Source of the DNA: Prevotellaceae bacterium
Lineage (GTDB): Bacteria > Bacteroidota > Bacteroidia > Bacteroidales > UBA932
DNA: 27,335 nt
NCBI GenBank assembly: GCA_031258915.1
Contig: JAIRMD010000015.1
Coordinates: forward strand, 1 to 27,335
Reading direction: 5' to 3'
The notes below the pieces were generated by a model. The model was not told the origin of the DNA. It ran no database searches and was given only the letters and a program-made list of their open reading frames with translations. The translations under genes were made by a program, and so were the position numbers. Positions 1-7,058 of the stretch are shown in pieces. Positions within the stretch are counted from its first letter, which is position 1, and each line of letters opens with the position of its first letter.

Positions 1-82
1 ATTATTCCTTTTTTTGTTATGTTCTCGTGAAAAAATCTTGATAAAGACGCCAAAAGTTGAAGTACCCACCAATTTTTATCCG

Positions 83-117
83 TTTGTGTGTAAAGTGGGC
101 TTTTTATGCTATCTTTG
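83..117 (+). promoter_or_regulatory. Bacteroidetes-type promoter for the Uma2 gene
   Basis: A perfect TAnnTTTG -7 element (TATCTTTG) sits at 110-117, and a TTTG that could serve as the -33 element sits at 83-86. The 23 bases between them are slightly more than the usual spacing, so the -33 half is less certain. The expected transcription start is near 124, which leaves a leader of about 20 bases before the ATG at 145. Confidence 0.6.
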
Positions 118-144
118 CAGTAGAACAATTTAATTATCGTAACT

Positions 145-720
145 ATGGAGCTTACCTTAGACCTCAACAAACGCTACACATACGCCGACTACCTGACGTG
201 GCTGGACGACAAGCGGCGCGAATTGGTGAATGGCTTTATCCGGATGATGTCGCCCGCCCCCAAAGTGCAACACCAGCGAGTCAATACGAGGCTGATTGTA
301 AGAATATTTAACGCTATTGAGCGGTGCAAAGGCAAATGTGAAGTTTTTTCAGCGCCTTTTGATGTGCGCTTGCCACAAAACGGCGAAAAGGAAAACAATA
401 GGATTAGCACCGTTGTTCAGCCCGATATTTGCATCGTGTGCGACTTATCCAAGTTGGACGAAAGAGGCTGCCTTGGCGCTCCCGACTTTATCGCCGAAAT
501 ACAGTCGCCCGCAACCGCAAGGTATGACCTTACCGAAAAGTTCAACCTTTACGAAGCCGCAGGCGTGCGCGAGTACTGGGTAGTTTTTCCGTCGGAGGCG
601 GTGCAGGTTTTTCTGCTGCAACCCGATGGCAAGTACGACAAGGGAACGCTGTACGAAACGGGAAAAATTCCGGTATCCATTTTTGCCGGTATCGAAATTG
701 ATTTAAAGGAAATCTTTTGA
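145..720 (+). CDS. Uma2-family PD-(D/E)XK nuclease-like protein
   Basis: This 191-residue protein fits the Uma2 (DUF820) family, a restriction-endonuclease-like fold of mostly unknown role. Visible family marks are an early Glu in ELVNG (about residue 26), His43, the strand with Pro93-Asp94, the AEIQSP stretch with Glu118 and Gln120, and Lys132 in the TEKFNLYE helix; these match the PD-(D/E)XK core. The length is normal for the family. The ATG at 145 was chosen because it follows the promoter closely and matches the usual N-terminus. It is the only plus-strand gene and is convergent with the acyltransferase gene next door, overlapping its 3' end by 18 bases. It has no evident link to the biosynthetic cluster. 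These genes often occur in many copies in one genome, and a mobile or recently arrived origin is possible but not shown. Confidence 0.9.
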   Translation: MELTLDLNKRYTYADYLTWLDDKRRELVNGFIRMMSPAPKVQHQRVNTRLIVRIFNAIERCKGKCEVFSAPFDVRLPQNGEKENNRISTVVQPDICIVCDLSKLDERGCLGAPDFIAEIQSPATARYDLTEKFNLYEAAGVREYWVVFPSEAVQVFLLQPDGKYDKGTLYETGKIPVSIFAGIEIDLKEIF

Positions 721-1917
721 TGCAGCCATGCGCTCAGCTATACATCTTGCGCTCCTTTTTTCGCCTCCGCCTCTCTCTCTTTCCGATGCCAGCTGCTTGG
801 AGTCGACAGGGTTGGCGTATATTCCCAGAAAAATATCGCTAAGCATTTGCTTGTCCTCTACGTCGGCGGCAATCGCCTTGCTGTAGCGGCGGGTAAATTC
901 GTCCTTTTCTTCCTGCGTGTAGCGGGCTGCATGACGGCTGCTTTGCGAGCGAATATCGTGGGCAATGTAGCTGTTGCAGGACAGCTTGTAGCTTCTGCGT
1001 GCTCGATTGTCGATTAAGGCGGCAACCTGCTTGTTGAATTTGTTGTTGGGTAAGCCCGATAGGGGAGCTAAATCCGCTTCGGACAAAGGGCTGCAAACGG
1101 AAATATGCACTTCGCCCTTGGGCTGGTTAATGCCTGTGAGGATGCTGTTCAGGTCTTCTCCGGGCTTCTTGGCGTACGCTCCCGTGCGGCGCAGCTGGTA
1201 TAGTTCCATCGCCTTTAGCATATCGCACGGCTCCCACTGGTAGGAGATGGCAACGGGGACAATGCTCAGCTCTGCCAGCGCCCTGACCGGATTTTCGGGG
1301 TGGCTCATGTAAAACATTTTGATGATAGCCTGATCGGTGGCGTCTATGCCGTCTTTGGTGCGCCCGTTGCGCTGCGCAATCCACACGGACTGTTGCTTTT
1401 GGGTGAGCGCATAGCGGATATATTCGGAGAGGTGTAGCGAGTTTGTATAAAAATCTTTGGCGCTGCCTCCGCGAACGACCTTAAACATTTTGTTGGACTT
1501 CCCAATATCAATAATCAGCTGAGAGCTCATCAGGTTGCTGCCAAAGGTTATTTCGGTTGTAGGGTAACCGGAGTAGTGGAGGGCTTGCTGCAGGAGCGAA
1601 GAGTCCAGCATAATATCGCGATGGTTGGAAACAAAAAGGTAGCAGGCATCCTTATCCAATTTGTCTATGCCTTCGTACGTAAACCGGCTGATGCTGCGGG
1701 CAATGACCTGTTCGTTGACCGTTGTCATTACCTGATGCTGGAACTCGTCGATGGTTGTGTAGCTTTTGATTATGCGCTTCACCTCCTCCACGTCCTTGTT
1801 GGGGTAAACGTAAGAGGCGAGCGTTGCAAAATGTTCGCTCTCCGTAATGCGGCGCATTGCCGATGCTATCTCCTCGTCGTAGTAAGGACGCAGGTCGTCA
1901 AATTGTGAGTTGGTCAT
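703..1917 (-). CDS. PlsC-like 1-acyl-glycerol-phosphate acyltransferase family protein
   Basis: This 404-residue protein belongs to the glycerolipid acyltransferase superfamily. The signature is SNHRDIMLD near residues 97-105, where the catalytic His is followed by Asp after five residues rather than the textbook four; I recall related Bacteroidetes proteins having the same form. It would move an acyl chain from ACP or CoA to a glycerolipid or similar acceptor at the inner face of the membrane. It is the last gene of the minus-strand block and is 79 bases after the ligase gene, with a possible promoter of its own, so it may be a housekeeping neighbour rather than part of the pathway. The last 30 or so residues are rich in Arg, Glu and Gly and look unlike the body of the protein; they overlap the Uma2 gene and may be an extension past the original stop. 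Confidence 0.85.
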   Translation of the reverse strand: MTNSQFDDLRPYYDEEIASAMRRITESEHFATLASYVYPNKDVEEVKRIIKSYTTIDEFQHQVMTTVNEQVIARSISRFTYEGIDKLDKDACYLFVSNHRDIMLDSSLLQQALHYSGYPTTEITFGSNLMSSQLIIDIGKSNKMFKVVRGGSAKDFYTNSLHLSEYIRYALTQKQQSVWIAQRNGRTKDGIDATDQAIIKMFYMSHPENPVRALAELSIVPVAISYQWEPCDMLKAMELYQLRRTGAYAKKPGEDLNSILTGINQPKGEVHISVCSPLSEADLAPLSGLPNNKFNKQVAALIDNRARRSYKLSCNSYIAHDIRSQSSRHAARYTQEEKDEFTRRYSKAIAADVEDKQMLSDIFLGIYANPVDSKQLASERERGGGEKRSARCIAERMAASKDFL

Positions 1918-1934
1918 ACTGTACTTTATGGAAA

Positions 1935-1942
1935 CAAATGTA
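1935..1942 (-). promoter_or_regulatory. Possible -7 promoter element for the PlsC-like gene
   Basis: Read on the minus strand this is TACATTTG, an exact match to the Bacteroidetes TAnnTTTG element. It lies 17 bases before the ATG at 1917, so the leader would be short. No clear TTTG is seen at the -33 spacing, hence the moderate confidence. Confidence 0.4.
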
Positions 1943-1996
1943 GAAAATTATTTTTTGTTCTGCTCCTGATAGCTCGCTACGTAAGAGATTAGCAGA

Positions 1997-3286
1997 TTAG
2001 TTTTTCCCTCGCTTGTCTATAAACTTCACGGGCTTGCGGCTCATTTCCGGAAAAATGATTTTTCGTATGGCTTCTGACGGGCAAACCTCCACCTCCGGCG
2101 CTACGCGGATTTTGGCGCGAAAGCGGTCCTTCAAATCCTTTACAATGTCGTTCACGGCGCACGCGCGCAGCCCAACGCGCACGAGTACGCTGTCGTTGCC
2201 GCTGTCGTTGCTGCCTACCTCCACCACGTAGCACTCTACGTATGGCGTGTTGTCGAGCACGTCGAACAGGGCGGGCGGGTAGAGCGTGGTGCCCTTTAGC
2301 TTGATGAGGTGGTTGGCGCGCCCCACCACCGGGCTAAGCCGCATGGATGTTCTCCCGCATCGGCAGGGCGCTGCGTGCATGCTCACCAAATCGCCCGTTT
2401 TGAAGCGCAGCAGGGGCATTCCCTCTACGCCCAGCGTGGTAACCACCAGCTCACCCACCCTCCCCTCCTCCACCGGCGCACCGTTTTCGTCCAGCAGCTC
2501 ACAAATAATCAGCTCTGGGTGGTGATGCCCGCCGCAGCCGTGCTCGCACTCGGCAAAGGTAGTGGCCATTTCGGTAGAGGCGTAGGTGGAGAACAGCGCC
2601 ACATCCCACTTTTCCCGGATGCGCTGCCCCAGCAGGTTGAGCGAAAAATCCTGCTCCCGAAGGTTTTCGCCAATGCAAACAATTTTTTTTACGCTTGAGC
2701 TCCGGTAGTCAATGCCGTTATCCTCGGCGTACTTGATGATGTGCAGGATAAAGGATGGGACGCATACGATGGTGTTTGGCCTGATGCGGCGAATGGTATC
2801 CCACTGAAGCTCCGGAATACCGTTGCCCACGCGGACAACGCCGGCGCCAAGGGCGCGTAGCCCCAAGAAGTAAGCCAGCCCTGCCATAAACCGCCTGTCG
2901 AGGGTGGTCATGAGCTGCACCACGTCGCCGGGCTGTGCGCCGGTGCACAAGAAGGATATTTTTTCGTTGTATGCTAACCTATCAAGGTCTTTGTCGGTCA
3001 TGGCAAAGGTTACGGGGTCGCCCAGCGTGCCCGATGTGGTGATGTAGTCGATAATCTTTTCGGGGGGCACGCAAAGAAAATCGCTGTTGTGGAGCTGCAA
3101 GTCTTTTTTGTCGGTAAGCGGTATTTGGCGTAAATCCTCCATGCGCTTGATTTTGTCAACGCTTACGGCGTGCTGCCGGAACATGCGCCGGTAAAACGGC
3201 GATCGGAGGCTCAGGTATTGCAAGGCTACCTGCATTTTTTCTTCCTGAAATCGGGTTATTTCCTCCTGCGGTTTGTACTCAATCAT
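1997..3286 (-). CDS. PaaK-like adenylate-forming acid ligase
   Basis: This 429-residue protein resembles phenylacetate-CoA ligases. The P-loop TTSGTLGD is at residues 83-90, the STYASTEM motif at 233-240 and the FKTGDL motif at 295-300. Cys246, Cys251 and the HHH at 254-256, together with CRCG at 308-311, resemble the metal-binding Cys/His set of some PaaK relatives. It should make an acyl-adenylate and pass the acid to CoA or to an ACP phosphopantetheine arm. In this cluster the obvious substrate is 4-coumarate or another aryl acid made by the ammonia-lyase, so it may load the starter unit; this is inference. It follows the 119-residue protein with a 29-base gap. An alternative role is activation of a different acid for the BtrH-like acyltransferase encoded upstream. 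Confidence 0.9.
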   Translation of the reverse strand: MIEYKPQEEITRFQEEKMQVALQYLSLRSPFYRRMFRQHAVSVDKIKRMEDLRQIPLTDKKDLQLHNSDFLCVPPEKIIDYITTSGTLGDPVTFAMTDKDLDRLAYNEKISFLCTGAQPGDVVQLMTTLDRRFMAGLAYFLGLRALGAGVVRVGNGIPELQWDTIRRIRPNTIVCVPSFILHIIKYAEDNGIDYRSSSVKKIVCIGENLREQDFSLNLLGQRIREKWDVALFSTYASTEMATTFAECEHGCGGHHHPELIICELLDENGAPVEEGRVGELVVTTLGVEGMPLLRFKTGDLVSMHAAPCRCGRTSMRLSPVVGRANHLIKLKGTTLYPPALFDVLDNTPYVECYVVEVGSNDSGNDSVLVRVGLRACAVNDIVKDLKDRFRAKIRVAPEVEVCPSEAIRKIIFPEMSRKPVKFIDKRGKN

Positions 3287-3315
3287 GGCGCTGATAATTT
3301 ATTAGGCGTTACAAA

Positions 3316-3675
3316 TCACAAAAATAGCTCTTTCACCTCGTCATTTGAGAGCAGCCGGTAGCTTGCCGGCGACGCATCGGCAAACGTAACCTCAAAGTAC
3401 TGCTCCTCGTAAAACGAGAGCTTTGAGTTGGTATCGGGCGTACACTCCAAGTATACAATTTCCGAAAGGTTGAACCCTTTGGCTTCGCAAATCTGCCGGG
3501 CTAATGAGCTTCCGGCGTATGTTACCGATGTTCCGGGATTGTCCTGGTAGAGCTCCGTCACGATAACAAATACTTTTCCGTTTTTGCGGATAATTCTCAC
3601 GCCGCATTTCGACGGAAGATCCCACTGCCCTCGAAAATCGAAAATTTCATCGTAGTATTTTGCGTCAACTTTCAT
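3316..3675 (-). CDS. Hypothetical protein, 119 residues
   Basis: I do not recognise this family. The protein is soluble in appearance, has no signal peptide or membrane segment, and mixes strand-like stretches (VRIIRKNGKVFVIVTELY, residues 26-43) with helical ones. It contains two Cys residues, at about 24 and 63, without a metal-site spacing, and a third at about 78. It sits between the radical SAM gene and the ligase gene on the same strand, with gaps of 38 and 29 bases, so it is likely co-transcribed with them. A hairpin lies just before its start. Coding is supported by its position and by the full use of the gap between two clear genes. No function is proposed. Confidence 0.75.
   Translation of the reverse strand: MKVDAKYYDEIFDFRGQWDLPSKCGVRIIRKNGKVFVIVTELYQDNPGTSVTYAGSSLARQICEAKGFNLSEIVYLECTPDTNSKLSFYEEQYFEVTFADASPASYRLLSNDEVKELFL
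3319..3326 (-). promoter_or_regulatory. Weak candidate -7 element before the ligase gene
   Basis: On the minus strand this reads TATTTTTG, which fits TAnnTTTG, about 33 bases before the ligase start at 3286. It lies inside the last codons of the preceding gene and has no TTTG at the -33 position, so it could be chance in an AT-rich stretch. Confidence 0.25.
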
Positions 3676-3689
3676 GGTTTATTTTTTTT

Positions 3690-3729
3690 GCCGCTAATGC
3701 GCGAATGAGCTTATTAGCGCGTTAGCGGC
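3690..3729 (-). repeat. Inverted repeat (13-base arms) between the radical SAM gene and the next gene
   Basis: The left arm at 3690-3702 (GCCGCTAATGCGC) and the right arm at 3717-3729 pair at 12 of 13 positions around a 14-base loop. On the minus transcript the hairpin includes the last codons and stop of the radical SAM gene. It is followed there by an A-rich rather than a U-rich run, so it is not a standard terminator for the operon; on the plus strand it is followed by a T-rich run. An mRNA stability or processing element is possible. Confidence 0.5.
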
Positions 3730-4994
3730 TTATTTTTAATTTCTTTTCCGAACGATTTGTTTGCCAGCTCTCGATTTCTTGGGCGGTAAGTCCCTTCGTT
3801 CATTTCGCGGATAGCAACGTTGCAGAAGAGGCGGAACATTCGCGCCTCTTGCGATTCTTGCCTGTAGAATGTTTCCCAGGCGTAGTCGTAGAGCTCCTGC
3901 AGGCGTTCTGCCGTCATTTGCTTTGGGTGAAACACTACCTGCCCGGCGTTGTAGTGGTTCCAGTCGAAGTCGAAAATACGCCCCTGCCGTAGCAAATCGT
4001 CGTAACCCTTGGTGTGTGGGAATGGCGTCATCACCGTAAACTCCGCCAAATCCAAGTCTATCTCCAGCAAAAAATCTATCAGCCGCTTTACATCATCCTC
4101 CGTCTGGTTGTCCAGCCCCAGCAAAATAGTTCCCTCCACGCCAATGCCGTAGTCGTGGTAGCGCTTTATGCGCTCCTTGATGTAGTCGGATGTATCGTAA
4201 ACCGCCTGATATACGTACCAAGCTCCGGCCTGCGCAGCAAGGTCGAGCACAGCCGGGTCGTCCTCGATGGTGTGGCTTATCCATTTTTTCTTGAACGGTA
4301 TCAGCTCTTTGAACAGCTCGATTTCCCACTTTTTGTCTTGCGCCAGCGAGTTATCCACGATGAAAAGCCGGTTGTTGTCGATGGTTGCCATTTCCTCAAT
4401 TACCTTATCCAGCGGGCGTGGACGAAATGCTCTCCCGCCCAGGTAGGCGACAGCGCAGGGGTAGCAGCTGAAGCGGCATCCGCGTGAGGCGTGGAATAGG
4501 TCTACCATTTGCACACCCTTATGGTTGTAGAGTTCTCGCTTGTACAAGTCTCTTCTCGCCGGCCCTACCAAGTCGATGGAGGGTTGCTGGGTCATGTAGT
4601 TGTACACCTTCTTGAGCGATCCTTTGCGCCAGTCGTTGATTACCTGCTCCATGCGCCCTTCAGCTTCGCCCAGAAACACCGCGTCGGCATGGTTGAGGGT
4701 TTCCTCAGCGTGTAGCATGGTGGCAATGCCTCCAAACAGCACTTTTTTTCCCCGCTTCCGGAACTCCTCAGCAATAGCCCACCCTCGTTTTACCTGCGTG
4801 CTGAGCATCATGGAAATGGCGACCAAATCGCAGTCGTCGTCAAAATCCACCGCCTCTACATTTTCATCTGTGAACGAAATGGTTACGTATTCTGGCAATG
4901 TTGCGGCAAAGGCAACCGGGCCGTGTGGCGGGAGGTTAAACGTTGTCTGACCTTTCAATTTTTCCCACTTGGGATAAATCAACTTTAAGTGCAT
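3714..4994 (-). CDS. Radical SAM enzyme with B12-binding-like N-terminal domain
   Basis: This 426-residue protein has the radical SAM cluster motif CRFSCYPC, with Cys173, Cys177 and Cys180 in CxxxCxxC spacing that would hold the 4Fe-4S cluster. The first 130 or so residues resemble the cobalamin-binding Rossmann domain of BchE- and HpnP-type enzymes, including an FGGI stretch near 87 and LGEAEG near 108; the DxHxxG motif is not evident, as is common in this class. Members methylate unreactive carbons or carry out ring chemistry. Here a C-methylation of the aryl ring or polyene chain is a reasonable guess. It is placed between the BtrH-like gene and a small unknown gene on the same strand. The 88-base gap before it carries a GTTAC repeat, on the far side of its start. 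Confidence 0.9.
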   Translation of the reverse strand: MHLKLIYPKWEKLKGQTTFNLPPHGPVAFAATLPEYVTISFTDENVEAVDFDDDCDLVAISMMLSTQVKRGWAIAEEFRKRGKKVLFGGIATMLHAEETLNHADAVFLGEAEGRMEQVINDWRKGSLKKVYNYMTQQPSIDLVGPARRDLYKRELYNHKGVQMVDLFHASRGCRFSCYPCAVAYLGGRAFRPRPLDKVIEEMATIDNNRLFIVDNSLAQDKKWEIELFKELIPFKKKWISHTIEDDPAVLDLAAQAGAWYVYQAVYDTSDYIKERIKRYHDYGIGVEGTILLGLDNQTEDDVKRLIDFLLEIDLDLAEFTVMTPFPHTKGYDDLLRQGRIFDFDWNHYNAGQVVFHPKQMTAERLQELYDYAWETFYRQESQEARMFRLFCNVAIREMNEGTYRPRNRELANKSFGKEIKNKPLTR

Positions 4995-5020
4995 GTTGAT
5001 ATTTTGCGTTGTTGTTGAGC

Positions 5021-5045
5021 GTTATGTTACGTTACGTTACGTTAC
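5021..5045. repeat. Pentamer tandem repeat, GTTAC units
   Basis: Four perfect GTTAC units at 5026-5045 follow one imperfect unit (GTTAT) at 5021-5025. They fill part of the 88-base gap between the BtrH-like gene and the start of the radical SAM gene at 4994, about 27-51 bases before that start. Nothing else recognisable is in this gap. Confidence 0.85.
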
Positions 5046-5082
5046 TTTGGCCTGTAACTATCAATGCTAAAAATATTGAGAA

Positions 5083-6093
5083 TTAGATTTTCCGAATAAG
5101 CTTGCGTAAAGAGGTGAAAAAACGTTTTTCTTCATTAGCAATCGCCACCAGCTTATCCGCCAGCTGATCGTAGGAGCAAACGTCGTCGCCGCGTTTTTTG
5201 AATTTTCGCGCAGCTTCGTGGGCAAAATCGCGCCAGCGGTCTCCTATTTTCACCATTTGCGCCGCGAAATCTTTACACTCCGGCTTACCCAACACCGCCG
5301 CCGCTTCCTGCAGGAAGGCGGCGTACATGTAGCGGAAGCCTGCCCCTCCCGTGCCGATTTCCTCCAACATTCGTATTATTTGCGCAAGGTGTAGCGCGGC
5401 TTTTCTTCTCCCTAACGTTTTCTCCCACCGGCGCATTTTTTTAGCCATCAGCACAATACCTTTTACGCCGAAGTAGGGGACGGGGATGTCGAGCATCTGC
5501 TTACAGCAGAGCTTAACGCTACGTATAATGCCGGCTTTTAAGCTGGGCGGTGAAGTAGCAGCCCGTTTTACCCAGTACATTTTTCCTAAAGGCGGAAACG
5601 TGCCCTTGGCAAAGCGCACCCGCTTGAGCTCATCGTAGCTGAGCCGGTTTATGTCCAGCGAAATCGGGTCGCTCACCGTGTAAATATCCTCCTCCTTACC
5701 AATAACGCAAAGGTTATGTGCGTTGAAGTGAAAGCGGTACTCTTTTGGAAAATACGGGAGGTAAAAAACTCCTACAACAACGCCTACCGGCGTTCCGCGC
5801 AGCAGCAGCTTATCCAGCGCCCCCATAGCCTTATCTTCGTTCAGAAAATGGCGCGTACGGATTTTGAAGTGCAGCCGCTTCGCTACGCGGGCAAAGATTT
5901 GTCCCGGCAGGGGTCTGAAAGAAACCGTTGGCATGCCGTGCAAAGTAATGAAGGGCATGTAGGAAAAAAACAGGCCGGCGCCTAACCCCAGCGCCATTGG
6001 CTCGCTTATATTTACGCCGTAAAAGCGCAGCAGGTTGGATGTTACGCCGCTTTCGCAGTGCGCCGCGGGCTTGTGTTCAAAATTTATTGTCAT
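5083..6093 (-). CDS. BtrH-like acyltransferase (BtrH_N plus DUF4872)
   Basis: This 336-residue protein matches the two-domain layout of BtrH N-terminal followed by DUF4872. The N-terminal half has a papain-like triad: Cys13 in AHCESG, His126 in FNAHNLCVIG and Asp142 in VSDP. The second half holds the GTGGAGFRYMYAAFL stretch typical of DUF4872. In butirosin synthesis BtrH moves an acyl group from an ACP to an amino sugar. By analogy this protein may transfer an ACP-bound chain from this pathway to a sugar, lipid or amine acceptor; this is inference. It begins 3 bases after the small HTH-like gene stops, so the two are surely co-transcribed, and it precedes the radical SAM gene. Confidence 0.88.
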   Translation of the reverse strand: MTINFEHKPAAHCESGVTSNLLRFYGVNISEPMALGLGAGLFFSYMPFITLHGMPTVSFRPLPGQIFARVAKRLHFKIRTRHFLNEDKAMGALDKLLLRGTPVGVVVGVFYLPYFPKEYRFHFNAHNLCVIGKEEDIYTVSDPISLDINRLSYDELKRVRFAKGTFPPLGKMYWVKRAATSPPSLKAGIIRSVKLCCKQMLDIPVPYFGVKGIVLMAKKMRRWEKTLGRRKAALHLAQIIRMLEEIGTGGAGFRYMYAAFLQEAAAVLGKPECKDFAAQMVKIGDRWRDFAHEAARKFKKRGDDVCSYDQLADKLVAIANEEKRFFTSLRKLIRKI

Positions 6094-6096
6094 TGC

Positions 6097-6492
6097 TCAA
6101 ACTTTTTTCAATTCTTCCACCGTAATATTCAGCGTGTCGGCATATTTTTTCAGGGTGTCGTCATCCAGCTGCTTAAATATTTCCGGACGCAAATGCTTTT
6201 TGATGCTCCTTTTCGGAATACCGGAGTACGACGCTAATATGCCTACATCAAACAAGCGTATTTTCATGTAGTAAGCAAGCGGGCTTTTTTCGCCTGCCAG
6301 CACTTCCTTCCGGAGAACTTCTGCGTCCTCCAAAATATTTTCCCACGTCAGGGAAAGCGCATCATTCTTTGGCTCCCAGCCAACGCTCGCTACCTGACAA
6401 TAATTTCCGTCGGCGTCCAGCGCGTAGTAAATATCGCGAAGGTTGGTGTCGTCGAGAAAACGGCTGTCTTGGGGTACTTCTTCAACTTTCAT
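6097..6492 (-). CDS. Small protein with HTH-like C-terminus
   Basis: This 131-residue protein has no family I can name with certainty. The C-terminal part, about residues 87-131, looks like an XRE-type helix-turn-helix (ASYSGIPKRSIKKHL, then LKKYADTLNITVEELKKV). The N-terminal part is acidic and may bind a partner. It could be a local regulator or a small accessory subunit. The 3-base spacing to the BtrH-like gene argues for a joint role. The 119-base gap before it is the largest in this half of the locus, so a promoter for genes from here down to the ligase is possible, although no TAnnTTTG element was found there. Confidence 0.75.
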   Translation of the reverse strand: MKVEEVPQDSRFLDDTNLRDIYYALDADGNYCQVASVGWEPKNDALSLTWENILEDAEVLRKEVLAGEKSPLAYYMKIRLFDVGILASYSGIPKRSIKKHLRPEIFKQLDDDTLKKYADTLNITVEELKKV

Positions 6493-6611
6493 ACAGGTAC
6501 AAAATTTTGGTATAAATCAACAAACGGTTAATTAACAAAATTCACAAGAAAAACGGGCGCTTCCTCGCCAAAAATAAGTAGCCTCTGCGTTTGTAAAAGC
6601 AGCTTTCAAGG

Positions 6612-7055
6612 TTACTGGCTATCTATGTCGGTAAGGGAAATTTTCATTTCGCCCGAAGCCAGCGGCACGCCTTTTCTGTTTACGCGGGCTTGTATTAGCA
6701 AGATGGAAAATACTTCGCTCACGACTTCTATGGCTATGGTTATTTCGTCGTTTACGCGCGGGCATTTTTCGATAGCAAAATTTTTAATTGCCCCAATAAA
6801 TCCCAGCTTTGGCTTTTCGCTCCCTCCCGAATACGCCTGCTGCATGAGGTTAATGTATCCCATTCTTGCAGCGCAAGTCTGGGCGACGCTTTCAATGAGG
6901 CCGGCCTCAGTCAACATGCCATCTTCCACAAAAATGTTGTCCGGCGTGATTTTTAGGCAGCCTACGGTAATCGCCGCGCTGTGGTGCAGCAGCCGGTCAA
7001 CCATTACGAAGGGGGGCCGTTGAGGTATCAGCTCCAAAATGTTTACGTCTTTCAT
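6612..7055 (-). CDS. Hotdog 3-hydroxyacyl-ACP dehydratase-like protein, His lost
   Basis: This 147-residue protein is a FabZ-like hotdog protein: LIPQRPPFVMVDRLL (residues 10-24) matches the FabZ N-terminal strand and IESVAQT (about 54-60) matches the central helix with the catalytic Glu. The GHFPG stretch that brings the catalytic His is absent; counting back 14 residues from the Glu gives Ile. The same loss is seen, as I recall, in ApeP-type proteins of aryl polyene clusters. It should help dehydrate 3-hydroxyacyl-ACP to enoyl-ACP, most likely in complex with the other dehydratase encoded at 14481-14852. It follows the second flavoprotein gene with a 3-base gap. Confidence 0.88.
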   Translation of the reverse strand: MKDVNILELIPQRPPFVMVDRLLHHSAAITVGCLKITPDNIFVEDGMLTEAGLIESVAQTCAARMGYINLMQQAYSGGSEKPKLGFIGAIKNFAIEKCPRVNDEITIAIEVVSEVFSILLIQARVNRKGVPLASGEMKISLTDIDSQ

Positions 7056-7058
7056 TTA

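Noticed and set aside
57..311. An 84-codon plus-strand frame overlapping the start of the Uma2 gene
   Set aside because: It overlaps a well supported gene in another frame, begins before the promoter element, and the translation has no family features.
3690..3740. Hairpin as an intrinsic terminator of the minus-strand operon
   Set aside because: The minus-strand sequence after the stem is A-rich, not U-rich, and genes continue within 15 bases.
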